Assembly: GCA_013339765.2 (NCBI GenBank)
Contig: CM023449.1
Span: 35,224,853 to 35,288,852, forward strand
Direction: 5' to 3'
DNA length: 64,000 bases
From: Haemaphysalis longicornis
Lineage: Eukaryota; Arthropoda; Arachnida; Ixodida; Ixodidae
Under the pieces are notes generated by a model that worked only from the letters and a program-made list of their open reading frames with translations, was not told where the DNA came from and did not search any database. Shown here one piece after another: positions 36,145 through 47,663 of the stretch. Numbering within the stretch: the first letter of the stretch is position 1; every line of letters begins with the position of its first letter. The position numbers and the translations under genes were made by a program.

Positions 36145-36282
36145 CTGGACCAGCTGAAAAAACTGGGACGCCTTCGCGATGGGGTCGGTGACGGCGTTGC
36201 ATGCTGCCCCGAACAGCACGAGCTTCTTTGGCCGCTTGTCGATCATGTCGAACAGGGCTTTCATGCCAACCGCTGGGTCACA
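36145..36282 (-). CDS. GABA-B-R2: internal exon of a metabotropic GABA-B receptor (subunit-2-like), ligand-binding domain
   Basis: The minus strand reads TTTATGCAG at the acceptor, then 46 codons beginning CDPAVGMKALFDMI, and ends LVQ before the donor CAG/GTAAGC. The exon is 138 nt, phase 0 at both ends. The centre KLVLFGAACNAVTDPIAKAS matches the well-conserved FGAAC..VT..IAK block of the extracellular Venus-flytrap domain of class C GABA-B receptors, shortly after the conserved CDP.(V/M)GM. I recall insect subunit 2 as the closest form; subunits 1 and 3 differ more, but this is from memory. In the family, subunit 2 pairs with subunit 1 at the plasma membrane and couples to Gi/o. The exon is preserved, without stops or frameshifts. 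No other exon lies in the window, so introns on both sides are probably long and repeat-filled. Confidence 0.88.
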
Positions 36283-36435
36283 CTGCATAAACAGAGCAGG
36301 GAGGAGGAGAGTTTGTCAGTTGGACGCGCTTATATCCTGCGTTTGAATGAAAAGACTGCGTAACACTCACGCGACGTAATAAGAAATGACAGTGCGATGC
36401 TAAAATTCAGGCAAGATCGAGGCAAAATGACTGCT
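36283..36435. other. intron sequence next to the acceptor
   Basis: The bases just above 36282, read on the minus strand, give a C/T-rich run (CTCCTCCCTGCTCTGTTTAT) ending in GCAG, a good polypyrimidine tract and acceptor. Confidence 0.6.
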
Positions 36436-36745
36436 TGTTCATCAAAATTGTCACTTAGCCAAAGACGACGCAGCTCTCTTGAAGGAAAAACAAGTTTAAT
36501 GGAGCGAACTTGTGCTCATCTAACAAATCAAATACACAGGCGGCGAAGAAGCAGTCATCAAGTGACGTACGCAGGCGAGTGTCGCAAAATTAAATGCCGC
36601 GGCGTCAGCTTTGCGGGTATTTATCTCTCGGCGCGAGTGTTTCTCGAACCATGGAATTGCATGGAAAACACTGTATATCGAAGAAGATTAGTCTAGCCTA
36701 GCGACGTTAGGGCGAAACGCTGTCCCTATCAAATGCGATAACCCG
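36436..36745 (-). repeat. LTR-like repeat, copy 2 (inverted)
   Basis: Inverted partner of 33205-33480. It begins 154 bp upstream (in gene sense) of the GABA-B exon. The AATAAA-like position reads ATTAAA here. Confidence 0.55.
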
Positions 36746-37029
36746 TTCGGCATAAAAATAAAGAATGGAACAAGCGCTTCACTTAACACACCTATAGCAA
36801 AGCCCGGCGCTGCCGGGTAGCAAAAACAAAACATAAACAAACAAACCAAATACATGGTTCGTGTGAATATACTTGGGCCAACGCATTCTACTCGTCACAA
36901 TGCTTCTACTCGTCACTTGGACATCAAAGAAGAAGGAGAGGGGGGTGGGAAGGGAGCCGTCGCGTTCGCTTTGAAGCGTGAACTGGATGTCGGGGTGGAG
37001 GGAATTTGACGCTTTTCCGAAACTAAACT
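36746..37029. other. no gene seen
   Basis: Short stretch between repeats; no feature recognised. Confidence 0.4.
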
Positions 37030-37498
37030 GCGGTGGTCTACACTACGCAAAGACTTTGTATGTCTATGTCTTTACATTGTTTACATGTCTGTATGTCCGT
37101 ATTGTTGTCTGTATTCTTGTGTGTACACCATTGTTGTGTCTATACCGTTGTTTTGACCTCCCCCTTATGTAACACCCGCAAGGGCTCCCTGAGGGAAACC
37201 TCAACGATGACGATGCTGAACAACTCAACGGTTCTGCACGTGAAGTGGAAGTGTGTGGTACCCCTTTCGTCCTGTGTAACTTAGCGCTCGTCCTGTGTAG
37301 TTCTTCTCTTTGTCCCGCATTCTTCTGCGCTTTTATTTAGTATGTACCCCTGTATTGTACCGTTTATTGTTGTTTTTGCTTGTTGGCCAATGTTACACCC
37401 GTCGCTGTTGTTCCTGCTGAAATTGTATGAATGCCCACCTGCTATGGTCTCGCCCGAGACTGGCAGTATTGAAAATAAGTAAATAAAATAAAAAATTA
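37030..37498 (+). mobile_element. LINE 3' UTR end with AAATA tail
   Basis: T/G-rich sequence (repeated GTCTGTATG words) leads to GTCTCGCCCGAGACTGGCAG, then TATTGAAAATAAGTAAATAA and an A-rich end. A ...GCCC.AG.CTGGCAGTATT(T)GAAATAAATAAA-type ending is common to tick LINE copies as I recall them. No coding part remains. Confidence 0.5.
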
Positions 37499-37579
37499 CG
37501 TTAGGCGAGCGCAAACCCTTAAGCGCATTTCATAACAACTTTGCGTCGGCTGGGTGAGCGAGCGCTTTAGATCGCGTGA

Positions 37580-38659
37580 TATGGCACCTCGCTGCCCGCT
37601 GATCTGAAGCCAGGTCAGCAAAGTACGGGAACTTCACTCCTGGGACAATACGAACGCCTCGCTCGCAGTCCCACAGGAAGACACATCCTCCAAAACCTAG
37701 GAATACGATACCACACCCTATATCAGGATGCAACAACTATTCCCCATAATATTCACGCTAACATCATAGCGAAACCACTTCCCCGCAACATGAATCCCAC
37801 GTACCACACTGATCGGAGGGAACAACGAGCCCGCGCCCTGCACAAGAAATACAAAAACGACCCGTTAGTAGTGTACGTAGATGCAGCGGAATACAGGCAC
37901 CATGAGGCTTTCACCGCAATCGCTGTTTGCAATTACCCCCAAACCAGCATCATTGATTCCATTACAGTCCGGACGCCCATCCCAGAACCGGCGGAAGAGG
38001 CGGCGATAGCGCTGGCCCTTTCACTCAACCCTACCCCCGCAACAATCATTACGGATTCTAAAACCGCTCTCCAAAATTTTGCCGCTGGACGCATATCCCC
38101 AACGGCGCTCAAAATTTTGCTCAGGAACCCCCCGCAATCCCCAGTACGACTGATTTGGACCCCCGCGCATTCTGGGCTCGAGGGAAACGAGGTGGCCCAT
38201 GACCTAGCCCGAGGATTTACTATCCGGGCAGGGCCGAACCCGTATCCTTACCACGGAGCCCGGTCCGCGCGGGACCGTCTGATCGGTTTTCACGATATTA
38301 CCACCTACTACCTCCTCTCCCGCCGGATCTATCCTCGGGCGGACAAATCCCTGACATTAGAACAAAGCCACGTCTGGCGCCAACTCCAGACGGGAGTCTT
38401 CCCCAATCCGGCCGTTATGACGCATATCCACCCCAGCCTTTACCCAACCTCGGCGTGCCCCTTATGTGGCGCTCATGCCAACTTGGCCCACATCATCTGG
38501 GCATGCCCCCAGGACCCTTTCCGCGAAATCCCTTCTGAGGAGAGGTGGGAGGCCTCGCTTCGCAGCCCCGACCCGGACCTACAGGTACGCCTGGTCAAGA
38601 GGGCGGAAGAGGTCGCCGAAAGGCATCGGCCTACGGTCACCACGAGCTCGCCCACCTAA
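37580..38659 (+). CDS. LINE ORF2 fragment: RNase H domain and C-terminal CCHC knuckle
   Basis: The frame is open for 359 codons from just after TGA 37577-37579 to TAA 38657-38659. The part before Met 37790 (LGQYERLARSPTGRHILQNL onward) is also protein-like: it is the linker between reverse transcriptase and RNase H. Counting from Met 37790, RNase H residues are D31 (VVYVDAAEY), E69 (AEEAAIALAL), D89 (IITDSKTAL) and H127 in WTPAHSGLEGNEVAHDLAR. The usual last Asp position is His137 with Asp138 next to it. C223, C226, H234 and C239 form a C-x2-C-x7-H-x4-C knuckle. RNase H cleaves the RNA strand of RNA-DNA hybrids during retrotransposition. Reverse transcriptase and endonuclease are missing, so this is a 5'-truncated, non-autonomous copy, but its long open frame suggests recent insertion. 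Confidence 0.88.
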   Translation, partial: YGTSLPADLKPGQQSTGTSLLGQYERLARSPTGRHILQNLGIRYHTLYQDATTIPHNIHANIIAKPLPRNMNPTYHTDRREQRARALHKKYKNDPLVVYVDAAEYRHHEAFTAIAVCNYPQTSIIDSITVRTPIPEPAEEAAIALALSLNPTPATIITDSKTALQNFAAGRISPTALKILLRNPPQSPVRLIWTPAHSGLEGNEVAHDLARGFTIRAGPNPYPYHGARSARDRLIGFHDITTYYLLSRRIYPRADKSLTLEQSHVWRQLQTGVFPNPAVMTHIHPSLYPTSACPLCGAHANLAHIIWACPQDPFREIPSEERWEASLRSPDPDLQVRLVKRAEEVAERHRPTVTTSSPT

Positions 38660-38760
38660 CTCAAGGAGAAGACGTCCTGGTGGGGTGGACGTTCAGCCCT
38701 TACCCGTCGCCAACATAAGGACTTCAATTCTCTTTGGTCGCTTCCTCAGCCAATAAAGTG

Positions 38761-38791
<31 letters not shown>
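38660..38791 (+). mobile_element. 3' UTR and (TC)n tail of the LINE fragment
   Basis: After the stop codon, a short UTR contains CCAATAAAGTG, then (TC)n at 38763-38791. The minus-strand element at 12413-12700 ends the same way. Confidence 0.7.
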
Positions 38792-38792
<1 letters not shown>

Positions 38793-39404
38793 GCCAACTT
38801 CGCTTCCCTCTCCGAAAGGTGCTACTTCGGCCGCAGGGAGAAGAGAGGAACAGCCACTTCCCAATCGTATTTATCGGCGGACATTGCTTGCGTTGCTCGT
38901 TTTTTTTTCGCCGAAAAGTGTTGTCTCCCGGAAATCCTGTGTCCGCCACTGGTAAGCACAGAACATCGCAGCTACTGCAGCCGCACTGTAAAGTTGTATC
39001 TCCATCGCACAATGATCAACACACGGCAAGATCAGTCAGTACGTCCATAGGACGTACAGAAACAGCAGCGAAGGGTCTCTTCCCGCTGGTAACAAACGAC
39101 GTTCTTAGTACGAAAAAGTTGTTCCTTATTAAAGACTATAGTCTTTCTTGGGCTACTTAAACGCGGAACATTTGCTCTGTACGTCTTGAAAGGATAAATT
39201 TTTATCAAAAAATTCTGGTATCAACGATACAACGTAACAACCAGAAACAATTAAACAAGTGCAGCGCCGGTTACTACAAAACTAATAGAGCGCGAAGGCT
39301 GCAAGTAACAGACACTTACAGAAGCACATAAAAAGCTTCAAGTTGATTGTAGACAAAGTTGATTGTAGACAAGTTGATTGTATATACCCACAGCAACGTT
39401 TAAA
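38792..39404. other. no recognisable gene
   Basis: No domain or repeat recognised. Confidence 0.45.
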
Positions 39405-39975
39405 CGACTAAGTCCGGTGGCAATGGTCGTATTGGTCAACATTTTTCAATAAGAACAGGATATTACGCAAATGTAAGGCAGGAAATCAGTGCATAAGTGG
39501 TATTTCCAGTGTTTCTTTTATTGAAAAATAAATGGATGCTTGGTTTTTGTGATAGAAAATTGAAATACTACATAAATTGCAGAAAACCGTCGCCTGCTGT
39601 TGCCCGCGCTCCTGGCGGCATTTAAGAAACCATACGGCAACAGCAACGAAAGGTTTCACTAGATAGGTTCCACGTTCCGCTTGAAATGCTCGTGGAGTAA
39701 GGCAACGTAGTTGTGTCGTAGCGTGCCTCGATTCACGCGTGTCTCCGTCGCTCGGCAGCGCTGGAATCGAGGCACCCGAAATGGAGCAGTGGAACGCGGG
39801 GAATTTAAGTTGACTGGAGCAGGTTCCTAGCTTGTTATCATGGGAGGAACGAGACGGGAGAGGAACAGCATGAGAGGTGAGTGAAAAAGAGAAAGGAGGC
39901 GTTTACTTGGCGGGGGCGCCAGTAGACTGTCGTCTTCCGTCGACATTTGCAAGGAAAGGAGCAGATATGCCGCCA
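39405..39975 (+). repeat. dispersed repeat family F, copy 1
   Basis: Aligns with the reverse complement of about 44890-45440. Shared blocks are AAGTCCGGTG(G/C)CAATG, GAATGCTTGGTTTTTG(C/T)G or close to it, GGCAACAGCAACGAAAGGTT, AACGTGGAAC and AGACGGGAGAGGA or close to it. It contains the palindromic motif of family D at 39723-39775. Non-coding. Confidence 0.75.
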
Positions 39976-40991
39976 TTTTTTCCCTTAGATTTTGATATGA
40001 ATTTTAACCCTTCGGTAGTACAATATTTAGTTTGGACGGCCATGGCGGTTTGCTAATGTTGTTGTTTCGACTATGGCGGGATGGCGCCAGTTCCGGGCGC
40101 GGCTAGTGGTCACGTTTCGCGAGTATGGACACGCCGAAATCAGGGAATGCTAACCTAATAACACTGCCACGCTAAAACAGAGCTCTCACAGAATTTATTC
40201 CAAGATTAAAAAAAAAAATAGTTTGGGGGTGGGGGACATAAGTGTGCCCGTCGACGAGGAGTAGCGCCTGTGGGCGACTGTTCGGAAATGACAGCTCCGT
40301 ATTTCTAAAACGAATTACTGCATTCGAAACGAGGGACGAACGTCTTCACATATTGTGGCACATCACGCGATCCACTTCCTTTGAGCTCGCCGCGAAGGTA
40401 ACCACTCTCCGTGCCAACTCGACATCAGTCGAAGTTTTTTGAAAGCCGTTCATGAGCGAATTTTAAAACAGCGCCCCATTGTTGCGCCATCTGCTTCGGC
40501 TTTAATGATTCCTTTTTATTTGCGCGTCTGGCTGGGTGGGATGGCGCAATAGGTTAAGCGAAGAAGGCTGACTCCGCCACAAGAGAATAAATCTTATTTC
40601 AAAAAGTGCGCGCGAAACAAGACCGCCGAGATAACTCCAAGTCTTAGTTTGGAAGAGGCGAACTTTTCTTTCTCATGCCGTCTGAAAAGCACGGGTAATT
40701 CTTTTGTCAAAAAACTCGCAAACGTTGCCGGAACCTCGACGTCAATCCTTAGAAAATGTTCGGACTGGAATACCTGAAGAAACATTCAGGGTGGTTATTC
40801 TTTCAAGTCATAGCGTATGTCGTATTCAAGAAAGGGTATAGTCGGCTCGTAAATGCAAAAAATTATTGCTGGGCTGTCAGTTGGAGTTCAGGTCAGATGC
40901 AGTTGTTTTTTTATTCTGAAGAAGCTTGCTATTCAGCATAATACGGGGTTCATTTCGCAACCATTTTAGTATCGCTGACCCCCTCCACCCA
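39976..40991. other. no recognisable gene
   Basis: Short frames only. At 40540-40560 an A-box-like GATGGCGCAATAGG appears without a matching B box. Confidence 0.45.
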
Positions 40992-41455
<464 letters not shown>

Positions 41456-41678
41456 CTTCTTCACTCGTGCACCTCCATTGTGTGACCTCCCACGGCTTCC
41501 TCAACTCGTGTATTTTTTGCCTCGTTTCTTAACCCAACAAGGCCTACCACTCACTCTGCGCATGCGTGCTTTCAGTGCCTGCCTTGGGGTTCGGCTTCAC
41601 ATCAGTCACCTGCCCTCCTCCAGCGTGTTTGCATACATTTACAGGTGTTATGGCTTCGGCCGCTACTATGCGTGAGAA
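41456..41678. other. no gene seen
   Basis: Short flank between the SINE tail and the LINE end. Confidence 0.4.
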
Positions 41679-41765
41679 GAAGAAGAAGATACTTTATTTC
41701 ACAAGGATCCCCTAGCACGGAGCTCCCGGGATAGCCGACAGGGCCTTGTCTGGGCGTTCAATGAG
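41679..41765 (-). mobile_element. LINE 3' end with (CTT)n tail
   Basis: The minus strand ends GGATCCTTGTGAAATAAAGT followed by ATCTTCTTCTTCTT: a polyadenylation signal and trinucleotide tail as in other LINE copies here. Confidence 0.55.
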
Positions 41766-41869
41766 TGACAGCTTTGTTAAATGGTATCTTCTTTGATATC
41801 GTTGGCTAACAGGTATTTAATTTGGGAAGAGACCGCAATTTGACATTTTTAAAGCTAGTGTTTAAAGCG

Positions 41870-41990
41870 GCGCAATTACATTTACGCGGCGCGTAGTGGA
41901 TGGGTGGAGATTAATTCAGACCACGTTAGGATTTTTGGCTTGCGTCGAAAACATCACCAGTTCGTGTCTCACCTGCACTAACACCAATAA
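41870..41990 (-). mobile_element. old, degraded SINE family A copy
   Basis: Weak matches: ACGCGGCGCGTAGTGGATGG, GATTAATTCAGACCACGTTA and GGCTTGCGTCGAAAACATCA line up in the right order with family A. No head or tail. Confidence 0.45.
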
Positions 41991-42054
41991 ATACAACAAC
42001 AAAAAGCCCCGTTCAAATCAATGTTAAAGTTGTTGGAAATGTAAAGAAGTGATT

Positions 42055-42560
42055 CAACATAATGGCTGTAGCGCCGTTATTCGCTCACTGCCACCACCCA
42101 ATGCAATTCAAATTTCCCGCCTTCGCAGTGCTCGCGCGCCCCCCGCCTGAAACTGCGCCAGCGGGAGTACTGCTCTTTTTGTGCTTTCTTTTCCTCCCGC
42201 ACGCGCCGCCGTTGCACTGCCACTTTTTTTCGCTTACTATCGTAAAAACCAACCCAACGAGCGTTCATAACTAAGTGAACGTGGGCGCTGCCAGTTAATT
42301 ACGTATATTTTGCCTCAAATGTACCTACAGTTTTCTTCGCGCTAAACAACGGGATGATGTATGACAACCGCCAGCGGTTCAATAGTTTTGAACGCTTATG
42401 ACTATATAAACCGCTTAGCTTTCAAAGAGACTGGGGTACGCCGTGACGACAGCCGCTACGACGGAACACCGTGTGACTCTATTGGGTCCAGCGAGCGAGT
42501 TACGACGACAAGGCGAGCCCCTAAAGTGTTCTGCACTTACAAGAAAAGGCTCGCGCACCC
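42055..42560 (-). repeat. dispersed repeat family E, copy 2
   Basis: Inverted partner of 15965-16470, about 80-85% identical by eye, with indels in the Pro-rich-looking centre. It shares the end GGGGCTCGCCTTGTC. Confidence 0.75.
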
Positions 42561-44237
42561 ACAACCTTGTGACAGTACCCCCTACCTTAGCTGCTGAGCC
42601 GTAGTAGGTTAACTTGTAAAAATTTGACAATCATAAAGGAAGAGGACGGAGAGTAAAAGCAGTTTATTCGTATTGTACTGTCAGCCCTAGATTAAGGTTT
42701 GACTCGGGATTCGGCAGAAGAACAGACAAGGAATGCAATGAAGTGCACAACAGAAAAAAAAAAAACAGGCCACACTTGGCACTCACAAAAGTTGGCCCCA
42801 ACGTAGCTGCGCATTACGGGAATTATAATACTCGTGCTTTTGGGTCAGCTCTAATGTAAGTAACACACAATAGGGCCACTCACGGACACGAACAAACACG
42901 CGCGCACTCACGCGAACACAAAGCAACAAAAACAGAAACGGAATCGATCCCCTGACCGTGTCTACTAGAGCCGTATTGGACTGCAAGTTCGATAATTTCG
43001 TATATTCCCTCCGCCGCACCGATAAAAAAAACAAAAACCACACACCACCGAAACCGGGAGCCGGCGTAGCGGAGAGGAAATCGTCCAGCGAAAGGTCTCT
43101 CGTCTGTGTGTATGCAGAACGCAGAGAGCCGCGAGCCGCTGAGAAAACGATCGCGACCATTAGGTGATCGTGCCGGGCCCTTCTCAACGGCATCGCAAAA
43201 ACAACAACGACAAAAACGGAGGGTCATGTCGCGGCGTGGAAGGGGACCCTCCGCGACCCAGCGGTCCGGGCTAAGCGAAAGAGCGGGGGGGAATCGACAC
43301 CGTGCGACCAGCAGCGGTTTGCCATTGCCGGTGGTCGATCAATGAAGAGAGCGCCTTGGCCGCCTTCCACCATCACCCCCTGTACTCCGCAGGGGCTGTG
43401 CTCCAGTGGAGAAAGAGGGACTCTGGAACCAAGATGGAAGAGGAGAGGAGGAGCGATCTTTTGCAGCGACACACGCTTTTTTGCTACCCCACGTATAGGT
43501 TTGGTTTGGTTTTCTGCTCTCGTGTCCTTACATGCCGGGTCGCGGAAAGGAAGACGTCGGCGACTCTCTCGCGTCGCGGTAAAAAGGCTCAGCTAAAGGA
43601 ATCGGAGGGGAGACGGGGGAGGAAAAAGGCGCGCAGGTCAACCGGAATCCCGTTGGCAGAGAATAGTGGCGTGGGATGGAAGAGGTGGAAGAGGAGAGGG
43701 ATGGCGGGGAACCGAACGCCGGTTCACTAAGTTTCGGAAAGGTGGGAGGTTAGAGAGACCGTATGCGCGCCCGTCTTGCGGCAGCGCGGGTGGTTGGCCG
43801 CGGGAAATAACCGCGGTTGCGCGAGGGAAATTTCAAAACTGAGGTCGCGGTTCTTGAGCGGCGCAGGCACTTACGCCGACAACCGCAAGGCATGCAAGCC
43901 TTGCTTTAGCTAAAAATGTGGTTTGATATTCGTGGCAGGATTTTTTTCTTTATTACAGCGGAGCTATTATAGGCTAACTCCCCCGCTTCTTTTTCTTTCT
44001 TTTTTTTGCGTCTTGAAAGCGAGAAAAGCTGCTTCGTACCCTCCTCCTCACTACGACATCCCCCCTCCCCTCGGTCACCTAGCTGTTCGCTTCCGGCGCT
44101 TCATATTTTGATGTGAGGCGGCGCAAAAAAGTCTCCTCCCCCCTTGCATTTACCCTTAGAAGTAGAACCCACTTTATGGAGCTCAGTCCCAGTCTAAAGT
44201 CACAACAGGTATACCGCAAAATGCTACCAATAACTCC
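42561..44237. other. GC-rich stretch around 43000-43900, no recognised gene
   Basis: The 43040-43760 block is GC- and CpG-rich with long frames on both strands, none with a recognisable domain. A minus-strand B-box-like GGGGATCGATTCC lies near 42930-42945. It could be a promoter or UTR of an unseen gene, but nothing proves it. Confidence 0.35.
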
Positions 44238-44400
44238 TGTCGTACGACAAACAACTTTGTTGTGACAACAGAAGTCCTGTTGCTACGACAAAGCCATCTG
44301 TTGTTACTACACACATGTCTGTCGTAACGACAAAGTAAATTTTCTCAACGACAAACATTCCTGTAGTCACAACAGAACTGCCATTTACGCTGCTCTTCAC
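44238..44400. repeat. array of small imperfect palindromes (TGTCGTACGACA type)
   Basis: A perfect 12-bp palindrome TGTCGTACGACA at 44238-44249 is followed, every ~30 bp, by degenerate versions: TTGTTGTGACAACA, CTGTTGCTACGACA, CTGTTGTTACTACA, CTGTCGTAACGACA and CTGTAGTCACAACA. About six units. Non-coding. Confidence 0.7.
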
Positions 44401-44889
44401 AATGGGCAATAACAATCAAAACATGCGCAACTTCTCAGGAAACATCAGTATCACGACAAAACGGGAATTCGGCACGACGGAACATCAAAACGAGGACAGG
44501 AGCACGACACACGACAGAACATCAGAATCCCAACACGACGAGATTACGACCAGATGACAGCACAACACGCGAAAATATGGTAAACGTACGGAAATTTTCT
44601 TGTCGTCATTTTCGACTGGGCACGTGTAAGCTTGGTCTTTGTGAGAGCTTTCTTTCGTACATTGTGAGCCATGTCACAATCCCATTGAACGCTTACCCGG
44701 TGCGACGGCGAAGTTTCAGGGGGCAGTTTGTGACCACCCAAAAAGCGCACTAACAGCACCACTCGCAATCCACTTTTGCAGAGTCGAGTGGCACTGAATA
44801 TTTTAGCCCACACCTGCACACTGAGTGCACGCTCGGTATGGTTGTGGGTATGCATACGGCATCGCCCTGCTGCACTAGTGTAGCCAAGA
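44401..44889. other. no gene seen
   Basis: The beginning is rich in CACGAC/ACGACA words that extend the palindrome array in weaker form to about 44560. Confidence 0.4.
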
Positions 44890-45440
44890 GTAGGTTACAA
44901 AAACAGCCGCGTATCTGTTCCTTTCGTTGCAAATGTCGACGAAGGACGGTAGTCGACTGGCACCCCTGCCAAGTAAATTCCTCCCATATTTTTCCCACTC
45001 ACCTCCAATGCTGCTCCTCTCCCGTCTCGTTCCTCCCAAGGTAATGCCCCAAAGGTTTGCTCAAGTCAATTTAAATTTACCGCATTGCACTGCTCCAATC
45101 GGGTGGGTCGATGCCAGTGCTGACGTACGGCGGAGACGCGCGTGAATCGAGGCACCCTACTGCAACCTTTATAGAACCACTTTGCCCCATTCCACGAGCG
45201 TTTCAAGCGGAACGTGGAACGTACCTAGTGTAACCTTTCGTTGCTGTTGCCGTTTGATTTCTAAATGCAGTTGATGTAGAATTTCGTTCAATATCGCAAA
45301 AACCAAGCATTCAAGAATTGTTTAATAAAGGAACACTGCAAATATCACTTACGTATTGACTTTCTGCCTTATCGTTGCGTAATGTCTTGTTCTTGTTCAA
45401 CAATGTTGACAAGTATGAACATTGGCACCGGACTTTGACG
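44890..45440 (-). repeat. dispersed repeat family F, copy 2
   Basis: Inverted partner of 39405-39975. It holds the palindrome at 45105-45157 (GATGCCAGTGCTGACG ... GCGTGAATCGAGGCAC). Confidence 0.75.
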
Positions 45441-45501
45441 TTTAGATTTGGCTGTGGGTACATAAGACTATCGCGCAGCTTCCGTTTCACTTTCGCCGGG
45501 C

Positions 45502-45580
<79 letters not shown>
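45502..45580. repeat. (CAGA)n microsatellite
   Basis: About 19 perfect ACAG units. Confidence 0.97.
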
Positions 45581-47410
45581 CAACTTTCTGCGTTTAAGTA
45601 GCCTAAGGAAGACCCGTCTTTAAAATAGCCCCAATGGCTTGTCATCTCACACTCTCGAGTGGGGTAAGTAGAGGGATCGCGACCCTATTTGTCATCAGGA
45701 ATGGCAAGTGTTTTTTGTGTGTGCCATACACCGGTTACACTGAGTGCAGGCTCGTTACGGCGGGGCAAATGTGAACGATGTTACACTAATTGCACCAGTG
45801 CAGATAGGTGGTGAAGTAGTAGACAGTAGAGCAGAATGGCACCTCTCGAGTAACGGTGTTACGGTATCACTTCCCAAGGAGGCGGCAGTAATGTGGGATT
45901 TTTCTTCATTCGGCTGCTCGTCCGGGACAAGTCATTAGCGGGCGTGGCAGTGGAGAACCGCTTGACGGCGATTGCTTGTGCTGACCAAATTGCAGTACGG
46001 TCGCTTAGCTCTGCCGGTAATGGCTCTGTCAGAGGGACGCACGTTTAGGCACGAAAGCACATTTAGCAGCTATAACACACCCTGAGAGAGGTTTGTGCAT
46101 ACGCGGGGGCGTGGGAATTTGTAGCAAAAATGTGGCAAACCAAACACACCTGACAGGAATAGGAAACTCAATTCACTTGGATATGGAGGCATGAATCATA
46201 GCTACTCACGGACAGGCCTTTTGAGAACTGAATAAAATCTTGATGTATTACACGCGAGTTGTGGGTCATTATGAGGTACACGAGGCAAACGAGAAGTTTA
46301 TTATGGCTCGTACAGTGTACCTCAACGAAAACCGGGAACAGAAAAATACAGGCGGCTGATATAGGTACATCGCAACATTGGCTTGGCGCAAGAAAAAAAT
46401 TCCGGTGCGTCTTCACTAACGTGGAGCCTGGGGACGGGCGAAGCATGCGGTGTATTAGTGTATCTTGCAACACGGCGCGCGTTGATTGGGCGCCGGAGAA
46501 GCGGCGGTTAGAGGAGCAATCGCGCGCTTTCTGAGGCGGTGGCGCCCTCTTTTGCGTTGAACCGGATTCAAGCAATTTGTATGCCTCATCTGCCCCAGTT
46601 TGGGGTAGTGGCAGGGGTCAGCGCGACCGCAGCGCGATGCCCACCCTGGAGGATCTGGCAGAAATATTTATTCGTGACACATGTATACAGGATGGGTATG
46701 GAAAGACACGGGACGGCGTTAGCGCCTCCTTGAGCGTCCATGTTGCGCAGAGAGGGCTGGATTACCCTGCTAGAAGAAATGACTATTTACAAAATTATAT
46801 CCACTCTTGGGGTATTTCACATGACAGACGCCACCCTGGAGGCACAAAAGTGTCTCACCTCCTCCGGGGTGCTTCGCGCGCACACGCACATAGTTCTAAA
46901 TTGTCGCTCTGGTTGGTGTTTCGTGCACCTACACGACGCACACACTTTTCGTTGGGTTGACTCGCTCTCAATTCACCATCACGCGTGCCTCACACTTGCG
47001 CAACACCTGCACTATTTGTCGGGATGAGTCGATCACGGTTGATCCCCGGCACGCGTGCGGCGCACCACAAGATCCGTTCCCCGCAACCACACGACACCGC
47101 TGAAGCACCACGACTCTTGGAAGGATTCCTGGTTTGTTAAGTGGAGCTGGCCTTGGAGGCGCGTCCTCGGCGATCAACGAGGCCCCGGCACCGGGTAAGT
47201 ATGCCTTTTCTTGCTTCGACCAACCACCAGTCTCGATCAGGCCTAGCGTCGAGAGCCGGAGGGTATCTGGGTGTACCACAACTTATAGCCCGTCTACAAA
47301 CAGCTTCTGCTCATGCTTTACAATTTCTGAAGCAGACAGGGAGCTTTACACAATTTTTAAAATTATTGTAGTTTGTTTTGAACCGGTTTTATCCGTTATA
47401 CACTTCTAGT
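45581..47410. other. no recognised gene; one possible splice donor
   Basis: Frames of 80-135 codons on both strands show no known domain. CACCGGGTAAGTATG at about 47190-47204 is a good donor consensus after an open plus frame, but the upstream protein is not recognisable. Confidence 0.4.
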
Positions 47411-47423
47411 TCGCGTTACGTTG

Positions 47424-47663
47424 AATTGATTGATTGTAGGGTTTTACGCGCCGACGCAACGCAGATGATGAGGTGCGCCGTAGTGGAGGGCTCCGGATTA
47501 ATTTTGACCACCTGGGGATCTTTAACGTGCGCCTAAATATCGTACACACGGGCGTTTTTTTCTTTTCGCCTCCATCAGGAAAGCCGCCGCCGTGGCCGGG
47601 AATCGAACCCGCCACCTCGTGCTCAGTAGAGAAACACCTTAGCCACTGAGCCACCGCGGCGGG
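47424..47663 (-). mobile_element. SINE family A, full-length, with perfect target-site duplication
   Basis: On the minus strand the head starts CCCGCCGCGGTGGCTCAGTG (A box TGGCTCAGTGG), then a B box GGTTCGATTCC, and a short tail of about three CAAT units. Identical 13-bp repeats TCGCGTTACGTTG flank it at 47411-47423 and 47664-47676. This gives the best definition of both ends of the family: about 240 bp including the tail. Confidence 0.92.

Noticed and set aside
46577..46960. 127-codon plus frame with protein-like sequence
   Set aside because: No recognisable domain, frames overlap on both strands, and no splice context supports it.
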